The notes under the pieces are model-generated. The model ran no database searches. It saw only the letters and a list, made by a program, of their open reading frames with translations, and was not told the DNA's origin. The position numbers were made by a program, and so were the translations under genes. DNA of 64,000 nt. It comes from Paenibacillus sp. SC116. Lineage in GTDB: Bacteria; Bacillota; Bacilli; Paenibacillales; Paenibacillaceae. The first letter of the stretch is position 1. Each line of letters starts with the position of its first letter. This document shows positions 1-8,857 of the stretch, piece by piece. Location: assembly GCF_024733555.1 (NCBI RefSeq), contig NZ_JANIOF010000006.1, forward strand, positions 62,001-126,000. Reading direction: 5' to 3'.

Positions 1-40
1 CTGAATGGTGATGGATGATTATTCGATATCATGCATGTTG

Positions 41-89
41 AAGAGGCGGCTTGAAGCTATTTATTTGCTTCTATGGCAGTCTCTTTTTT
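41..89 (+). terminator. terminator of an upstream gene
   Basis: An imperfect hairpin (arms about 43-57 and 69-83, containing GAAGC/GCTTC) is followed by six T residues. It probably ends a gene lying left of the window. The rest of 1-251 shows no gene. Confidence 0.5.
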
Positions 90-251
90 GTAGGGACAGC
101 GACCTACGAATTGCTTGGTTGTGCAGGTTCCGTTATGTTACAATATCGTTATGTGTAATTGGATAACAAATAATTGACATAGCTTGTCGCCAATGTTCGC
201 GAAGGGTTGATGAGCTGAGTGGTTGTCATATAGACGGGAGTGAAGACAGCA

Positions 252-986
252 ATGAGTAAATATGCATTATTAGCTCTCGACATGGACGGGACGCTTTTGG
301 ATGATGATCATGTTGTAAGTCAGGAGACAGCCAGTGCTATCGCCGAAGCTCAGCAGGCGGGTGTAACGGTGATGCTCTCTACAGGTCGGGCCATTCAGAA
401 TGCGCTTCCTTATGCAGAGGAGTTGGGCTTGAATGGACCTTTAGTTGTTGTTAACGGAAGTGAGATTTGGCGCAATCCACAGGAGTTGTACATGCGATAT
501 TTGCTGGATCGCGAAGCGGTTCAACAAATGCTTAATTTGTCGGAGAAATACGATACATGGTTCTGGGCATATTCAACCAAGGCCTTGTACAACCGAGAGA
601 AGTGGTCTGGAGAAGTCAATCAAGAGGATTGGCTAAAGTTCGGCTACTATAATGAAGATGTTGACGTGCTTGCGGCCGTGTTGGCAGAACTGCAAGCGAT
701 AGGCGGCCTAGAGCTGACCAATTCCGCGCTAACGAATATCGAGATTAATCCAGCGGGAATATCGAAGGCATCGGGCATTCGCACGGTATGTGAGCTGCTT
801 GGAATTGAAATGTCGCAAGCTATCGCAGTTGGCGATAGTTTGAATGACCTCGCTGTCATTCAGCAAGCAGGATTAGGGGTTGCGATGGGGAATGCGCAGG
901 ATGCGGTGAAGCAAGCTGCGGATGTCGTCGTAGCTTCAAATAACGAGCATGGTGTAGCTGAAGTCATACGGCGCTTTATTTTGTAA
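252..986 (+). CDS. Cof-type HAD-superfamily phosphatase
   Basis: Predicted cytoplasmic sugar-phosphate or nucleotide phosphatase of the Cof/YidA subfamily, 244 residues. The N-terminal DMDGTLLDDD carries the nucleophile and acid/base aspartates of HAD motif I, STGR is motif II, and GDSLNDLAVIQQAG near the C-terminus is the Mg-binding motif IV. An in-frame GTG at 240 lies inside the GGGAG ribosome site, so ATG 252 is the better start. At 244 residues it is slightly short for the family (usually 260-290), so the cap domain may be small. The substrate cannot be told from sequence. Confidence 0.85.
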   Translation: MSKYALLALDMDGTLLDDDHVVSQETASAIAEAQQAGVTVMLSTGRAIQNALPYAEELGLNGPLVVVNGSEIWRNPQELYMRYLLDREAVQQMLNLSEKYDTWFWAYSTKALYNREKWSGEVNQEDWLKFGYYNEDVDVLAAVLAELQAIGGLELTNSALTNIEINPAGISKASGIRTVCELLGIEMSQAIAVGDSLNDLAVIQQAGLGVAMGNAQDAVKQAADVVVASNNEHGVAEVIRRFIL

Positions 987-1043
987 CGAGTTGTATTTCT
1001 AATTTTGAACAAGAGAATATAGAGATTGTGAGGGGAAACACGC

Positions 1044-1529
1044 ATGGACATTCTCGGTTGGGTACTCGTAATCGCGCTGTTTGTCATCGGTATGGCAGGA
1101 GCCATATTTCCGATATTGCCTGCAGCAGTAGCAGTTTACGGGGCATTTTTCGTGTATGGATGGTTCTTCGGCTTCGAATCGTTTGGTTGGGTGTTCTGGA
1201 CGATTCAGACGTTAATCGTCGTGGCATTGTTTGTATCGGATTATGCAGTTAGTGCATGGGGTGTCAAGCGATTTGGCGGATCACGCCCATCTGTGATTGG
1301 TAGTACGATTGGGATCATCATCGGTCCGTTCGTCATTCCTGGATTCGGTCTTATTATTGGTCCGTTTCTTGGTGCATTTATAGGAGAGATGATTACAGGC
1401 TCTGATGTGCAGCGTTCCGCAAAGGCATCATTGGGCGCGGTTGTAGGCTTGTTTACAAGTTCGGTTATTACGGTTATTTTGCAGCTAGTTATGATTATTC
1501 TATTCTTTGTATGGATCGCAATGTTCTAA
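1044..1529 (+). CDS. DUF456 family membrane protein
   Basis: Integral membrane protein of 161 residues, rich in Gly and Ile, with about four to five hydrophobic segments. The glycine-rich repeats (GSTIGIIIGPFVIPGFG, then IGPFLGAFIGE) are typical of DUF456 proteins such as B. subtilis YqgC. Function unknown. It follows the HAD gene and precedes the MurJ-like gene on the same strand; a GAGGGG ribosome site precedes the ATG. Confidence 0.75.
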   Translation: MDILGWVLVIALFVIGMAGAIFPILPAAVAVYGAFFVYGWFFGFESFGWVFWTIQTLIVVALFVSDYAVSAWGVKRFGGSRPSVIGSTIGIIIGPFVIPGFGLIIGPFLGAFIGEMITGSDVQRSAKASLGAVVGLFTSSVITVILQLVMIILFFVWIAMF

Positions 1530-1611
1530 GGGCGTCTTGAACAATTTGTAAGTTCTCAATTCTGAATTACCTTTGTGAATGGTGCATTAATAGAGAAAGA
1601 AGGGAAACCTG

Positions 1612-3243
1612 TTGGCGAAAAAAGAAACATTCATCAAGGGGACGCTTATTATTGCTGCGGCTACGCTTGTAGCCCGGCTGTTAGGCGTATTCCAGCGCGT
1701 ACCGCTTGAGCATATGCTGGGACCTGTAGGCAATGCCGCCTTCGCCACCTCGCAAAATGTCTATTTGCTTATTCTAGCTGTAGCCACAGCTGGTATACCA
1801 AGTACATTAAGCAAGATGGTGTCGGAAAAATACGCTTTGAACAAAGTGCGAGAAGCTGAGCGCATCTATTATGCAGCACTGTTGTTCGGCTTAGTATCCG
1901 GTATTGTCGTAACGGTTCTACTTATCGTATTTGCGCCTTGGTATGCTAATCTTGCTGGTCAGCCCGAAGCGGCACCAGCGATACGAGCATTGGCGCCGGC
2001 ATTGCTGTTGTTCCCGCTGTTGGCGATGATGCGGGGATATACGCAAGGACGTAATATGATGCAGGCAAGCGGTATATCTCAAATTGTCGAGCAGATATTG
2101 CGTGTGGTTACAGCTATCGCGCTTGCGCTGATCTTGGTGAATAGCGGTGCTTCGCAAGGGTATGCTGCGGCAGGGGCTTCGTTCGGCGGCGTATTTGGAA
2201 GCATCGGTGCTTTTGTCGTCATGGTTTACTACTTGCGCAAATTGCGCAAAGCGGATCGCGAAGCAGGACTTCGTGCTCGCAGCATGGGTGGACAAGTTGT
2301 TCCGCTGCGCGATATATTCGCATCTATTTTTACCCTTTCCGTTCCGATAGTTATCTCGATGTTGGCAGTACCTGCCGTGAATATGATTGACTCGACGCTC
2401 ACGATACCGTTATTGACGCCTAGCCTTGGGGAAGCTCAAGCAACGTACTTGTACGGTATACTTGGCCAGCGAGGACAGTCTATTGCAGGGATACCGCCAA
2501 TATTGGCAATAGCACTAAGTACATCCTTGATTCCAGTTATTTCATCGGCTTATGCGAAGCGGGATATGCCGCATTTGCAGCGTCAGATTACGCTTGCCAT
2601 GCGCATTTCTGTATTGAGCGGCATGCCGCTAGTGCTTGCACTTAGCGTTGGGGCGTTCTCTGTGAATGGATTTATTTTCAGCACAATGGATGGGGCAAGC
2701 ATCATTTCGATGCAGACGCTCGCTACCATATTCCAAATCTCTATGATGACGTCCAGCTCGATCTTGATCGGACTAGGCAAGCCATACATTGCGATGATTA
2801 GTGTATCAGCGGGTATCATTTTGAAGCTGGTAATGAGCTTAGTGCTAGTTCAATTTTTGGGGATATACGGAATTATTGCAGCTACCATGATTGCATTTTT
2901 CGTTATCACGTATTTAAACTTGCGCGTGCTGAAGAAGGTAGTCAAATTCTCGGTTATCGGCAAACGTTGGCCAGGATTTATATTGGCGACATTGATGGCA
3001 GGCGGTACAGGTTATGCGGTTGAGTACATTGGCCAACAAATTGCACTGCACACGCCAGTACCTGATAAGCTTGGTCTATTCTTCACAGCAGCATTCGTAT
3101 CTATTACAGTTCTCGTTCTGTTTGTGGTTGGTTTGGTTATTTTCCGTGTTATACGGGGTGAGGAATTATCAGGCTATCCAAAAGCTGTACAGAAGCTGCT
3201 GCGGCCGCTCATGCGTTTACAGCCAAGTCGTGCAAGCAAGTAG
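1612..3243 (+). CDS. MurJ/YtgP-type lipid II flippase (MOP family)
   Basis: Polytopic membrane protein of 543 residues with about 14 hydrophobic segments. It belongs to the MOP exporter superfamily (MurJ/SpoVB group) that moves lipid-linked wall or polysaccharide precursors across the membrane. Length and the opening (FIKGTLIIAAATLVARLLGV, basic then hydrophobic) match B. subtilis YtgP/MurJ (about 544 residues) better than SpoVB. The start is TTG with GAAAGAAGGG upstream. A terminator follows at 3287. SpoVB-type function in the spore cortex remains possible. Confidence 0.8.
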   Translation: MAKKETFIKGTLIIAAATLVARLLGVFQRVPLEHMLGPVGNAAFATSQNVYLLILAVATAGIPSTLSKMVSEKYALNKVREAERIYYAALLFGLVSGIVVTVLLIVFAPWYANLAGQPEAAPAIRALAPALLLFPLLAMMRGYTQGRNMMQASGISQIVEQILRVVTAIALALILVNSGASQGYAAAGASFGGVFGSIGAFVVMVYYLRKLRKADREAGLRARSMGGQVVPLRDIFASIFTLSVPIVISMLAVPAVNMIDSTLTIPLLTPSLGEAQATYLYGILGQRGQSIAGIPPILAIALSTSLIPVISSAYAKRDMPHLQRQITLAMRISVLSGMPLVLALSVGAFSVNGFIFSTMDGASIISMQTLATIFQISMMTSSSILIGLGKPYIAMISVSAGIILKLVMSLVLVQFLGIYGIIAATMIAFFVITYLNLRVLKKVVKFSVIGKRWPGFILATLMAGGTGYAVEYIGQQIALHTPVPDKLGLFFTAAFVSITVLVLFVVGLVIFRVIRGEELSGYPKAVQKLLRPLMRLQPSRASK

Positions 3244-3286
3244 CATGCAGTCTCGGTTATTATAAGACCAAATAAGGTTAGATCAA

Positions 3287-3348
3287 GAAAGACCTTCTCG
3301 ACGATAGAACAGCCAGCAGCTGATTCTTTACGAGATGGTCTTTTTTTG
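3287..3348 (+). terminator. terminator after the MurJ-like gene
   Basis: Arms GACCTTCTCG (3291-3300) and CGAGATGGTC (3331-3340) pair with one T-T mismatch around a 30-base loop, followed by TTTTTTT. Confidence 0.75.
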
Positions 3349-3384
3349 TACGGGTAGGTACTGTTAATTAGAATATCACATCTA

Positions 3385-4647
3385 TCACTTCATGCTGCTC
3401 TTATGGGCTGCGATACGAGCCATGGACTGCATCTCGTTAAGCAGTTGATTATGAGCATCGTTCATGTCGATAGCATGAGGGACGGTGGGCAAATATAGAT
3501 CATGTACAGCCCTTTCGTCATGGAGCCAATCACCGACTTCGATAGGTGCATGCTGCTCGTCCTGCCATACCTCTACCAATCGTGGGCTGTAGGCAACATT
3601 CATGGTACGGTCACGTCGCAGAGCGAGCTTATCAAGCGTGAATCGATGAGGCCAGTAATCTGCTCTTGATCCTGTGTGTGGAACGGCGCGTGCGAACTTC
3701 TGCACGCCTTCAAGCACGTCTGGGATGTCAAACATAATGGTGTACAACTGTTTCCCGAATGCAATCCGCTCTTCTAGATTATCGAAGCGTTCCAGCGTTA
3801 ATCCCACCAATCGCGCTGGAGAGGTGACATGAGGCGTTTGAGTCGGAAAGACGATCTGATTCATTTGCATAAGGCCATGAGCTAGAAAGTCTTTGCGCTG
3901 TATAATATGCTGCTGAAAGGCAGGATTCTGGACAACTCTACCTTCGATCACATTCTGTTCGTTAATAATGAGAGAGATCGTCAGCAGCGGGCTATTCGGC
4001 TGAATCCAAAATGTATCCCATACCGGCGTCATAAAGGCAGATACGCCAAAGAACGGGAGCAAATGAAACAGGCTTTTACCACTCTTACGGCTGGATGCGT
4101 ACAACAATAGCTGGCAATAGGCGTCATGAAAAATTAAAGCGTTGCATCTTTCCAACATGCGATAGCTCCAGTGACGATATTCGCTGTTCATGAAGGCTGG
4201 CAGCCATTCCCCTTTCAGATCGGTCATATTATAGCCGCCATTGCGGGATACCATATGGGCAAGCAATGCCCAATGCAACTCCGGGTGCGATGTGTATATC
4301 CGCAAATAAGCAGCCGTTCGAGTAATATTGCTCCGATTCGCATTGCGTACACTTCGTTTAATATACTGTATAAGCTCTCGTTCATCGCGGCTAAGATGGT
4401 GGCGGTGTATCGTGTGGAATAAGGAATCGGCGCTTTTTTGTTTCCCTTGTTCCAGGAAATACCGCTTTAGATTTTCCTCTATGCGTATAACGAGGGCATC
4501 GTTCCATTCTAATGTACGTGGACGCTGAGGGAGCCAGCGGGCCATTGCGTTTTGGATAAAACGACGTATCGTGTTATAGGCAGTGCGAATGAACTGTTGT
4601 GCAAGTTTGATGACTTCATTCCAAGGTATTCCCTTTAATTTGCTCAA
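3385..4647 (-). CDS. DUF2515 family protein (YppC-like)
   Basis: Protein of 420 residues with no signal peptide. The region HPELHWALLAHMVSRNGGYN and the overall pattern resemble the DUF2515 family (B. subtilis YppC); function unknown. The start is TTG; GGAAGGAG lies about 12 bases upstream, a long spacing. It is convergent with the MurJ-like gene and divergent from the thioredoxin-like gene at 4821. Family assignment is from memory of the motif and needs a profile search. Confidence 0.65.
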   Translation of the reverse strand: MSKLKGIPWNEVIKLAQQFIRTAYNTIRRFIQNAMARWLPQRPRTLEWNDALVIRIEENLKRYFLEQGKQKSADSLFHTIHRHHLSRDERELIQYIKRSVRNANRSNITRTAAYLRIYTSHPELHWALLAHMVSRNGGYNMTDLKGEWLPAFMNSEYRHWSYRMLERCNALIFHDAYCQLLLYASSRKSGKSLFHLLPFFGVSAFMTPVWDTFWIQPNSPLLTISLIINEQNVIEGRVVQNPAFQQHIIQRKDFLAHGLMQMNQIVFPTQTPHVTSPARLVGLTLERFDNLEERIAFGKQLYTIMFDIPDVLEGVQKFARAVPHTGSRADYWPHRFTLDKLALRRDRTMNVAYSPRLVEVWQDEQHAPIEVGDWLHDERAVHDLYLPTVPHAIDMNDAHNQLLNEMQSMARIAAHKSSMK

Positions 4648-4820
4648 AGCAGCACAAGGCTCCTTCCAAAAAGAATAGTTAATTTACGTCCGAAGTGAGA
4701 TGATGAAGTTAGTATACCCATTGGAAGAAGGTTTGTAACAAGAGGTTTGACAGAAGTAGTTAAATAATGAAACAATAAAATGATAAATCGCTTATGGACA
4801 ACAAAGAGGAGTGAATTGGT

Positions 4821-5159
4821 ATGGAAAAAGTATCAACAACGGAACGTTTTAAAGAAGTAATTGCTCAAGAAGGAACAACGATTGCTGTATTTAAGACAAG
4901 CTGGTGCCCAGATTGTCATTTTATCGATCCATTTATGCCAGAAGTTATCCAAACTTATGACAAAGCAACTTTTATTGAGGTTGATGCAGAAGCGCTGCAA
5001 GATGTTGCTTCCGAACTTAACATCATGGGCATCCCTAGCTTCGTTGCTTTTAAGGGCGGCAAAGAAACGATTCGCTTTGTAAATAAGCTGCGCAAGTCGC
5101 GTACGGAGATTGAAGAGTTCGTTCAACGTGCATTAGCTGTGGCGGAAGCATTAAATTAA
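4821..5159 (+). CDS. thioredoxin-like protein (WCPDC active site)
   Basis: Cytoplasmic thioredoxin-fold protein of 112 residues. The active site reads TSWCPDC rather than WCGPC, as in the YdbP-type proteins of Bacillus, and the cis-proline loop is MGIPSF. It likely acts as a thiol-disulfide oxidoreductase with a specific partner; the canonical TrxA is a separate gene at 40662. AGAGGAG precedes the ATG and a terminator follows directly, so it is probably monocistronic. Confidence 0.82.
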   Translation: MEKVSTTERFKEVIAQEGTTIAVFKTSWCPDCHFIDPFMPEVIQTYDKATFIEVDAEALQDVASELNIMGIPSFVAFKGGKETIRFVNKLRKSRTEIEEFVQRALAVAEALN

Positions 5160-5181
5160 GGAAATAAAGTCATGCAGTGAG

Positions 5182-5219
5182 GCCTCCTATTGCTATGTAA
5201 GGGTAGGGGGCTTTGTTTT
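5182..5219 (+). terminator. terminator after the thioredoxin-like gene
   Basis: GCCTCCTA (5182-5189) pairs with TAGGGGGC (5204-5211), one G-U pair, then TTTGTTTT. Confidence 0.8.
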
Positions 5220-5223
5220 GCAA

Positions 5224-5238
5224 TTTTTGTCACAAAAA
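5224..5238. promoter_or_regulatory. inverted repeat upstream of ctaA
   Basis: TTTTTGT-C-ACAAAAA is a perfect 7-bp inverted repeat 28 bases upstream of a TATAAT box (5266-5271). It could be an operator for ctaA; the binding protein is unknown. Confidence 0.3.
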
Positions 5239-5393
5239 AGTCGTTCTTTTATATACGTTTTCCGTTATAATGAAATTCATTGGCACAGTTTGTCATATTT
5301 CCCCATAGAGCGTTCTGGGGGCAGAATGCTTAGTAATGAATGCAGTGTATTTATGAGGGGATAGCCATGAAATTGAAATGAACGACAGGTCAG

Positions 5394-6335
5394 GTGAATA
5401 ATGTGGATAGCAAACAGCTCACCAAGCTGAAGAGATTTGCCTACCTTGTCTGTTTCGGGATGTTCTTCGTCGTTCTCAACGGAGCAGTCGTAACGAAGAC
5501 CGGATCAGGCGAAGGTTGCGGGACAGACTGGCCTCTCTGTAATGGAGAGTTTATACCCGCTTACACGATTGAATCCATGATCGAATATTCGCACCGATTG
5601 GTTAGTGGGATCGAAGGCCTGCTAGTCATTGCAATCTTCGTATGGGTTATCCGTCAGCTTAAGAAGAAAGATGCCGTGTTCTATGCATCCTTAACTTTGA
5701 TTTTTACCGTAATTCAGGCGTTAATGGGAGCGCTTGCAGTTATGTACGTGCAAGTCCCAGCGGTTATGGCATTACACTTTGGGTTTTCGATTATTGCATT
5801 CGCGTCATCGTTCTTGCTCTGCCTAGCAATACGAAGATATGCGATCAATCCTGAAGCTACAGAGATTGTTGGGGGAACCCCTGTCAGCGACACATTCCGT
5901 TACGGAGTATGGTTTACATTATTGTATACATATATCGTCATTTATGTAGGGGCTTTTGTTCGACATACCGATTCTGGCGGAGGCTGTCTCGGATGGCCGC
6001 TGTGCAATGGAGAGCTTATACCTGAATTAACGGGTGGTACGCTCATTGCCTTCTTGCATCGTGTGGCAGCAGCTCTGCTAGTTCTCGTCGTAGCAGCGAT
6101 GTCTCATTTTGCTTATCATTCTCATAAAGATAATCGTGAAATCCAGCTTTGTGGCATTTGGGCACTTATACTTACGGTTATGCAAGTGTTAAGCGGAGCG
6201 CTCGTTGTCTTTACCGTTACGAACAAGAACTGGTTCCTGTTCACAGGATTGCTTCATACCGTACTTATTTGCTTATTATTTAGCGTACTTTGTCACCTTA
6301 GCATTCGTGTGTGGCAGCTGCGAACGAAGAGATAA
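5394..6335 (+). CDS. heme A synthase CtaA
   Basis: Membrane enzyme that oxidises the C8 methyl of heme O to heme A for aa3-type cytochrome oxidase. 313 residues, eight hydrophobic segments in two four-helix halves. Each half has the diagnostic cysteine pair in GCGTDWPLCNGE (N-half) and GGGCLGWPLCNGE (C-half), and histidines in YSHRL, LHFG, LHRV and LLHTV serve as heme ligands. The start is GTG 5394, with GTG 5403 an alternative. A terminator follows at 6344. The heme O synthase partner (ctaB) is not in the window. Confidence 0.93.
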   Translation: MNNVDSKQLTKLKRFAYLVCFGMFFVVLNGAVVTKTGSGEGCGTDWPLCNGEFIPAYTIESMIEYSHRLVSGIEGLLVIAIFVWVIRQLKKKDAVFYASLTLIFTVIQALMGALAVMYVQVPAVMALHFGFSIIAFASSFLLCLAIRRYAINPEATEIVGGTPVSDTFRYGVWFTLLYTYIVIYVGAFVRHTDSGGGCLGWPLCNGELIPELTGGTLIAFLHRVAAALLVLVVAAMSHFAYHSHKDNREIQLCGIWALILTVMQVLSGALVVFTVTNKNWFLFTGLLHTVLICLLFSVLCHLSIRVWQLRTKR

Positions 6336-6343
6336 TAACACAA

Positions 6344-6398
6344 AAGCAGACCGTTGCACGTTTATCACTTGGATACGTGTCATCTGGTCTGCTTCTTT
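6344..6398 (+). terminator. terminator after ctaA
   Basis: AAGCAGACC (6344-6352) and GGTCTGCTT (6386-6394) form a perfect 9-bp stem with a 33-base loop that can itself pair (GCACG/CGTGT). Confidence 0.7.
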
Positions 6399-6469
6399 GT
6401 AATCCGAGTGTTAACTATCATTGCCGATATCCGCTCCTTCGCATGCAGCATGTAGAAGATGAGCATCGC

Positions 6470-6622
6470 TTACTCTGCCATTTGGCCTAAAAATACGACA
6501 GCTGCAACAGCTTTAGCTACGACGATCCAGCGATTGTTCCATATAAGTTTTGTTTGGGCTTGTTGTCCTTGATTTTGGATGGTTGCCGTTTGAATAGTTG
6601 TAACGTTCTGTGTTGTTTTCAT
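6470..6622 (-). CDS. small membrane-anchored peptide, 50 residues
   Basis: Short gene with a strong GGAGGT ribosome site seven bases before the ATG. The product starts with a Gln/Thr/Asn-rich polar stretch (NVTTIQTATIQNQGQQAQT) and ends in a hydrophobic segment (WIVVAKAVAAVVFLG) before QMAE, like a tail-anchored peptide. I do not recognise the family. It is divergent from the HEPN gene at 6865, about 240 bases away. Confidence 0.5.
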   Translation of the reverse strand: MKTTQNVTTIQTATIQNQGQQAQTKLIWNNRWIVVAKAVAAVVFLGQMAE

Positions 6623-6864
6623 AAGTAATACCTCCATGTTGTCTTCGTTTTGTTTGTTTTGTATTCTCGTGGTGTTCCTTGATGACTTTATTGTAGCGTT
6701 TCGTATTGTGACAAACCATCGAACCGACTTACTCCAAGCTTACAATATCGTAACTTGGCGATTTGTTTCGAAAGGATGGAGTATGAAGCGAGGCTGTTAG
6801 AGTCATGTTAACCATATAGAGGGAGAGGGTTACCGTCATTTCATTAACGGATGGAGGACGTATT

Positions 6865-7581
6865 ATGCTCCGAATGTTGTTCGGTGAAGCGCCTCGCATA
6901 GATGAGGGCGAATTGAAAGATGCGTGGGCAAGCATGGATCATTATTTGGCATTGGTTCGACAATATATGGCTAAGAGTGGTGATCCTAAGCATGATTGGC
7001 GTAAAGTGGAGGTATGGGCAGTAGGCTTGCAAACGTCGTTGGACGAGCTGGAGCAAAGTGTATACGCTTCAGGACGATTTGCTGATCGCGTAACGAAGCA
7101 GTATCAAGTAGAAATGAGCGAGATAGAGCTTGACGACTATTATCGGCATGTATACTTCTATAAAAATGGCTTTATTCGCGTGTTTTCTATTTTAGACAAA
7201 TTAGGGACATTACTGAACGAGGTATTGTCACTGCATACGGAAAAGGTAAAGCAGCATTTTTCCTTCTTTACGGTGTTACGTCAAATGGGCTATTTACATA
7301 CAGCTCCAATCCTTCTAGAGCAGCTCTCTGGCGTTAAGGAAACGTACAAAGAAGAGATGCATCGTCTTCGCAAACGCAGAAACATGGAAATTCATCATAT
7401 GAATACAGAAATGCAGGATGATTTATGGCAGCGTCATCGAAGTCTTAATGACAAGGTGAAGCTAGAAGATATACATGCCAATATGCGAGATTTGCAGAAA
7501 AGCTTAACGATGGTTTGTCAGGCGATCGTATATATATTTGAACACTTATGTCAGGCAAAAACCCGATCCACACAACAATAA
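6865..7581 (+). CDS. Cthe_2314-like HEPN-domain protein
   Basis: All-helical protein of 238 residues. The sequence and the motif RNMEIHH near residue 170 (R-x4-H, the HEPN catalytic signature in many RNases) suggest the HEPN_Cthe2314 family. No nucleotidyltransferase (MNT) or other antitoxin gene adjoins it, which argues against a simple toxin-antitoxin pair. Function unknown; RNase activity is an inference from the motif only. Start ATG with GGAGG eight bases upstream. Confidence 0.6.
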   Translation: MLRMLFGEAPRIDEGELKDAWASMDHYLALVRQYMAKSGDPKHDWRKVEVWAVGLQTSLDELEQSVYASGRFADRVTKQYQVEMSEIELDDYYRHVYFYKNGFIRVFSILDKLGTLLNEVLSLHTEKVKQHFSFFTVLRQMGYLHTAPILLEQLSGVKETYKEEMHRLRKRRNMEIHHMNTEMQDDLWQRHRSLNDKVKLEDIHANMRDLQKSLTMVCQAIVYIFEHLCQAKTRSTQQ

Positions 7582-7745
7582 ATAAAGAGTTATCAATAGG
7601 TTCAAGTGCCTGAGAGCAATCACGGTGCTTGAACCCTTTTATTTTTGTACCTGTATATATTCCACCGTTTCACTAGGACAAATTGATCTTATATGCATAT
7701 CGTAAAGAGATAGGTAGAAACCAAACCAAATGGGTGGGATTCGGT

Positions 7746-8822
7746 ATGAACATTCTAATGGTTGCACCTGAGCAAATACCAGTTCCGGGTAACGGTTCAG
7801 TGGAAATTTGTATGCTTGCGATTGCGAAGCAGCTTGCCAAAACCGAGAACGTAACGATCGTTAGCCGACAAAGCACAGGTTTGCAGCCGTTAAGCAAGTT
7901 AGGTAATTTAACCATTGTTCGTGTCCCAGGAGGAAGTTCTCAGACGTATCTCTCATCTGTTCTTCACTATATTGAAGATAAGCAATACGATCTGATTCAA
8001 GTAGATAACCGTCCGCATTATATGGCGTCCATTAAACAGGCAAAGCCAGACACCCCTGTTACTCTGTTTCTCCACTCGTTGACCTTCGTACCAGCTTCAA
8101 AGGCTGTATCAAGAAGTTTAACCTTCTCCGATTGTATCGTTGTGAACAGCGACTCTCTCAAACGCAGAATCGCACAACGCTTCCCGCAAGTGGCACATAA
8201 ATTAGAACGGATTCACCTTGGTGTTGATATAGAAGCCTTTACTCCATCCTCCGAGCGGGGGCGGAGAAAGTTTTTTCATGTTCTTTTTGCAGGAAGGGTT
8301 ATTCCGCGAAAAGGAGTGCCTGTTATTGTACGCGCGATGAGCATGGTTCGCAAGCAGGTTCCACATGCGAAACTCATCATCGTCGGTACAGGCAAAGCAA
8401 GTTATTTGAAAGAACTAAAGGCGTTAGCGAAGCTGCATAACGTAGATGTAGAGTTCAAGGGACGTGTGTCGCATAAAAATATGGGTATGATGTATCGAAC
8501 GGCGGATTGCTTTGTCTGTCCATCCCAGCAGCATGAAGCCTTCGGACTTGTTAATGTAGAGGCATTGTCATCAGGGCTGCCTATTGTGGCTTCCAATATC
8601 GGAGGAATAAAAGAAATCGTAAAGCATGACTCCAATGGATATTTAGTTAATCCTTATACCAAGTTTGAAGCCCATGCTAAATGGCTTATATCACTTGCAA
8701 TGAACAAGAAGGTTGCTGATAAGCTTGCAAAGCAAGCTAGGAAGGATGCGGTTGAACGTTTTAGCTGGAAGCGCACCGTAGCGAATCTAATTAAGGTATA
8801 TAAGCGAATTAGTGCTGGATAA
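7746..8822 (+). CDS. GT4 family glycosyltransferase (CotSA-like)
   Basis: Retaining GT-B glycosyltransferase of 358 residues. The N-terminal domain starts NILMVAPEQIPVPGNGSVE; the C-terminal domain has GRVIPRKG and HEAFGLVNVEALSSGLPIVAS, the EX7E nucleotide-sugar site of GT4 enzymes. The general form resembles spore-coat CotSA/CotS-type enzymes, but the acceptor is unknown. The longer TTG start at 7683 has no ribosome site; GGTGGGA precedes ATG 7746. A second GT4 gene follows after 35 bases, so the two likely form an operon. Confidence 0.82.
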   Translation: MNILMVAPEQIPVPGNGSVEICMLAIAKQLAKTENVTIVSRQSTGLQPLSKLGNLTIVRVPGGSSQTYLSSVLHYIEDKQYDLIQVDNRPHYMASIKQAKPDTPVTLFLHSLTFVPASKAVSRSLTFSDCIVVNSDSLKRRIAQRFPQVAHKLERIHLGVDIEAFTPSSERGRRKFFHVLFAGRVIPRKGVPVIVRAMSMVRKQVPHAKLIIVGTGKASYLKELKALAKLHNVDVEFKGRVSHKNMGMMYRTADCFVCPSQQHEAFGLVNVEALSSGLPIVASNIGGIKEIVKHDSNGYLVNPYTKFEAHAKWLISLAMNKKVADKLAKQARKDAVERFSWKRTVANLIKVYKRISAG

Positions 8823-8857
8823 AGGCTGCTGCATGGTAAAAAGGGAGGAGAGCTTGA

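Noticed and set aside
6470-7581. HEPN-peptide toxin-antitoxin pair
   Set aside because: The genes are divergent and about 240 bases apart, not overlapping, and the peptide has no antitoxin features. Kept only as a conservation question.
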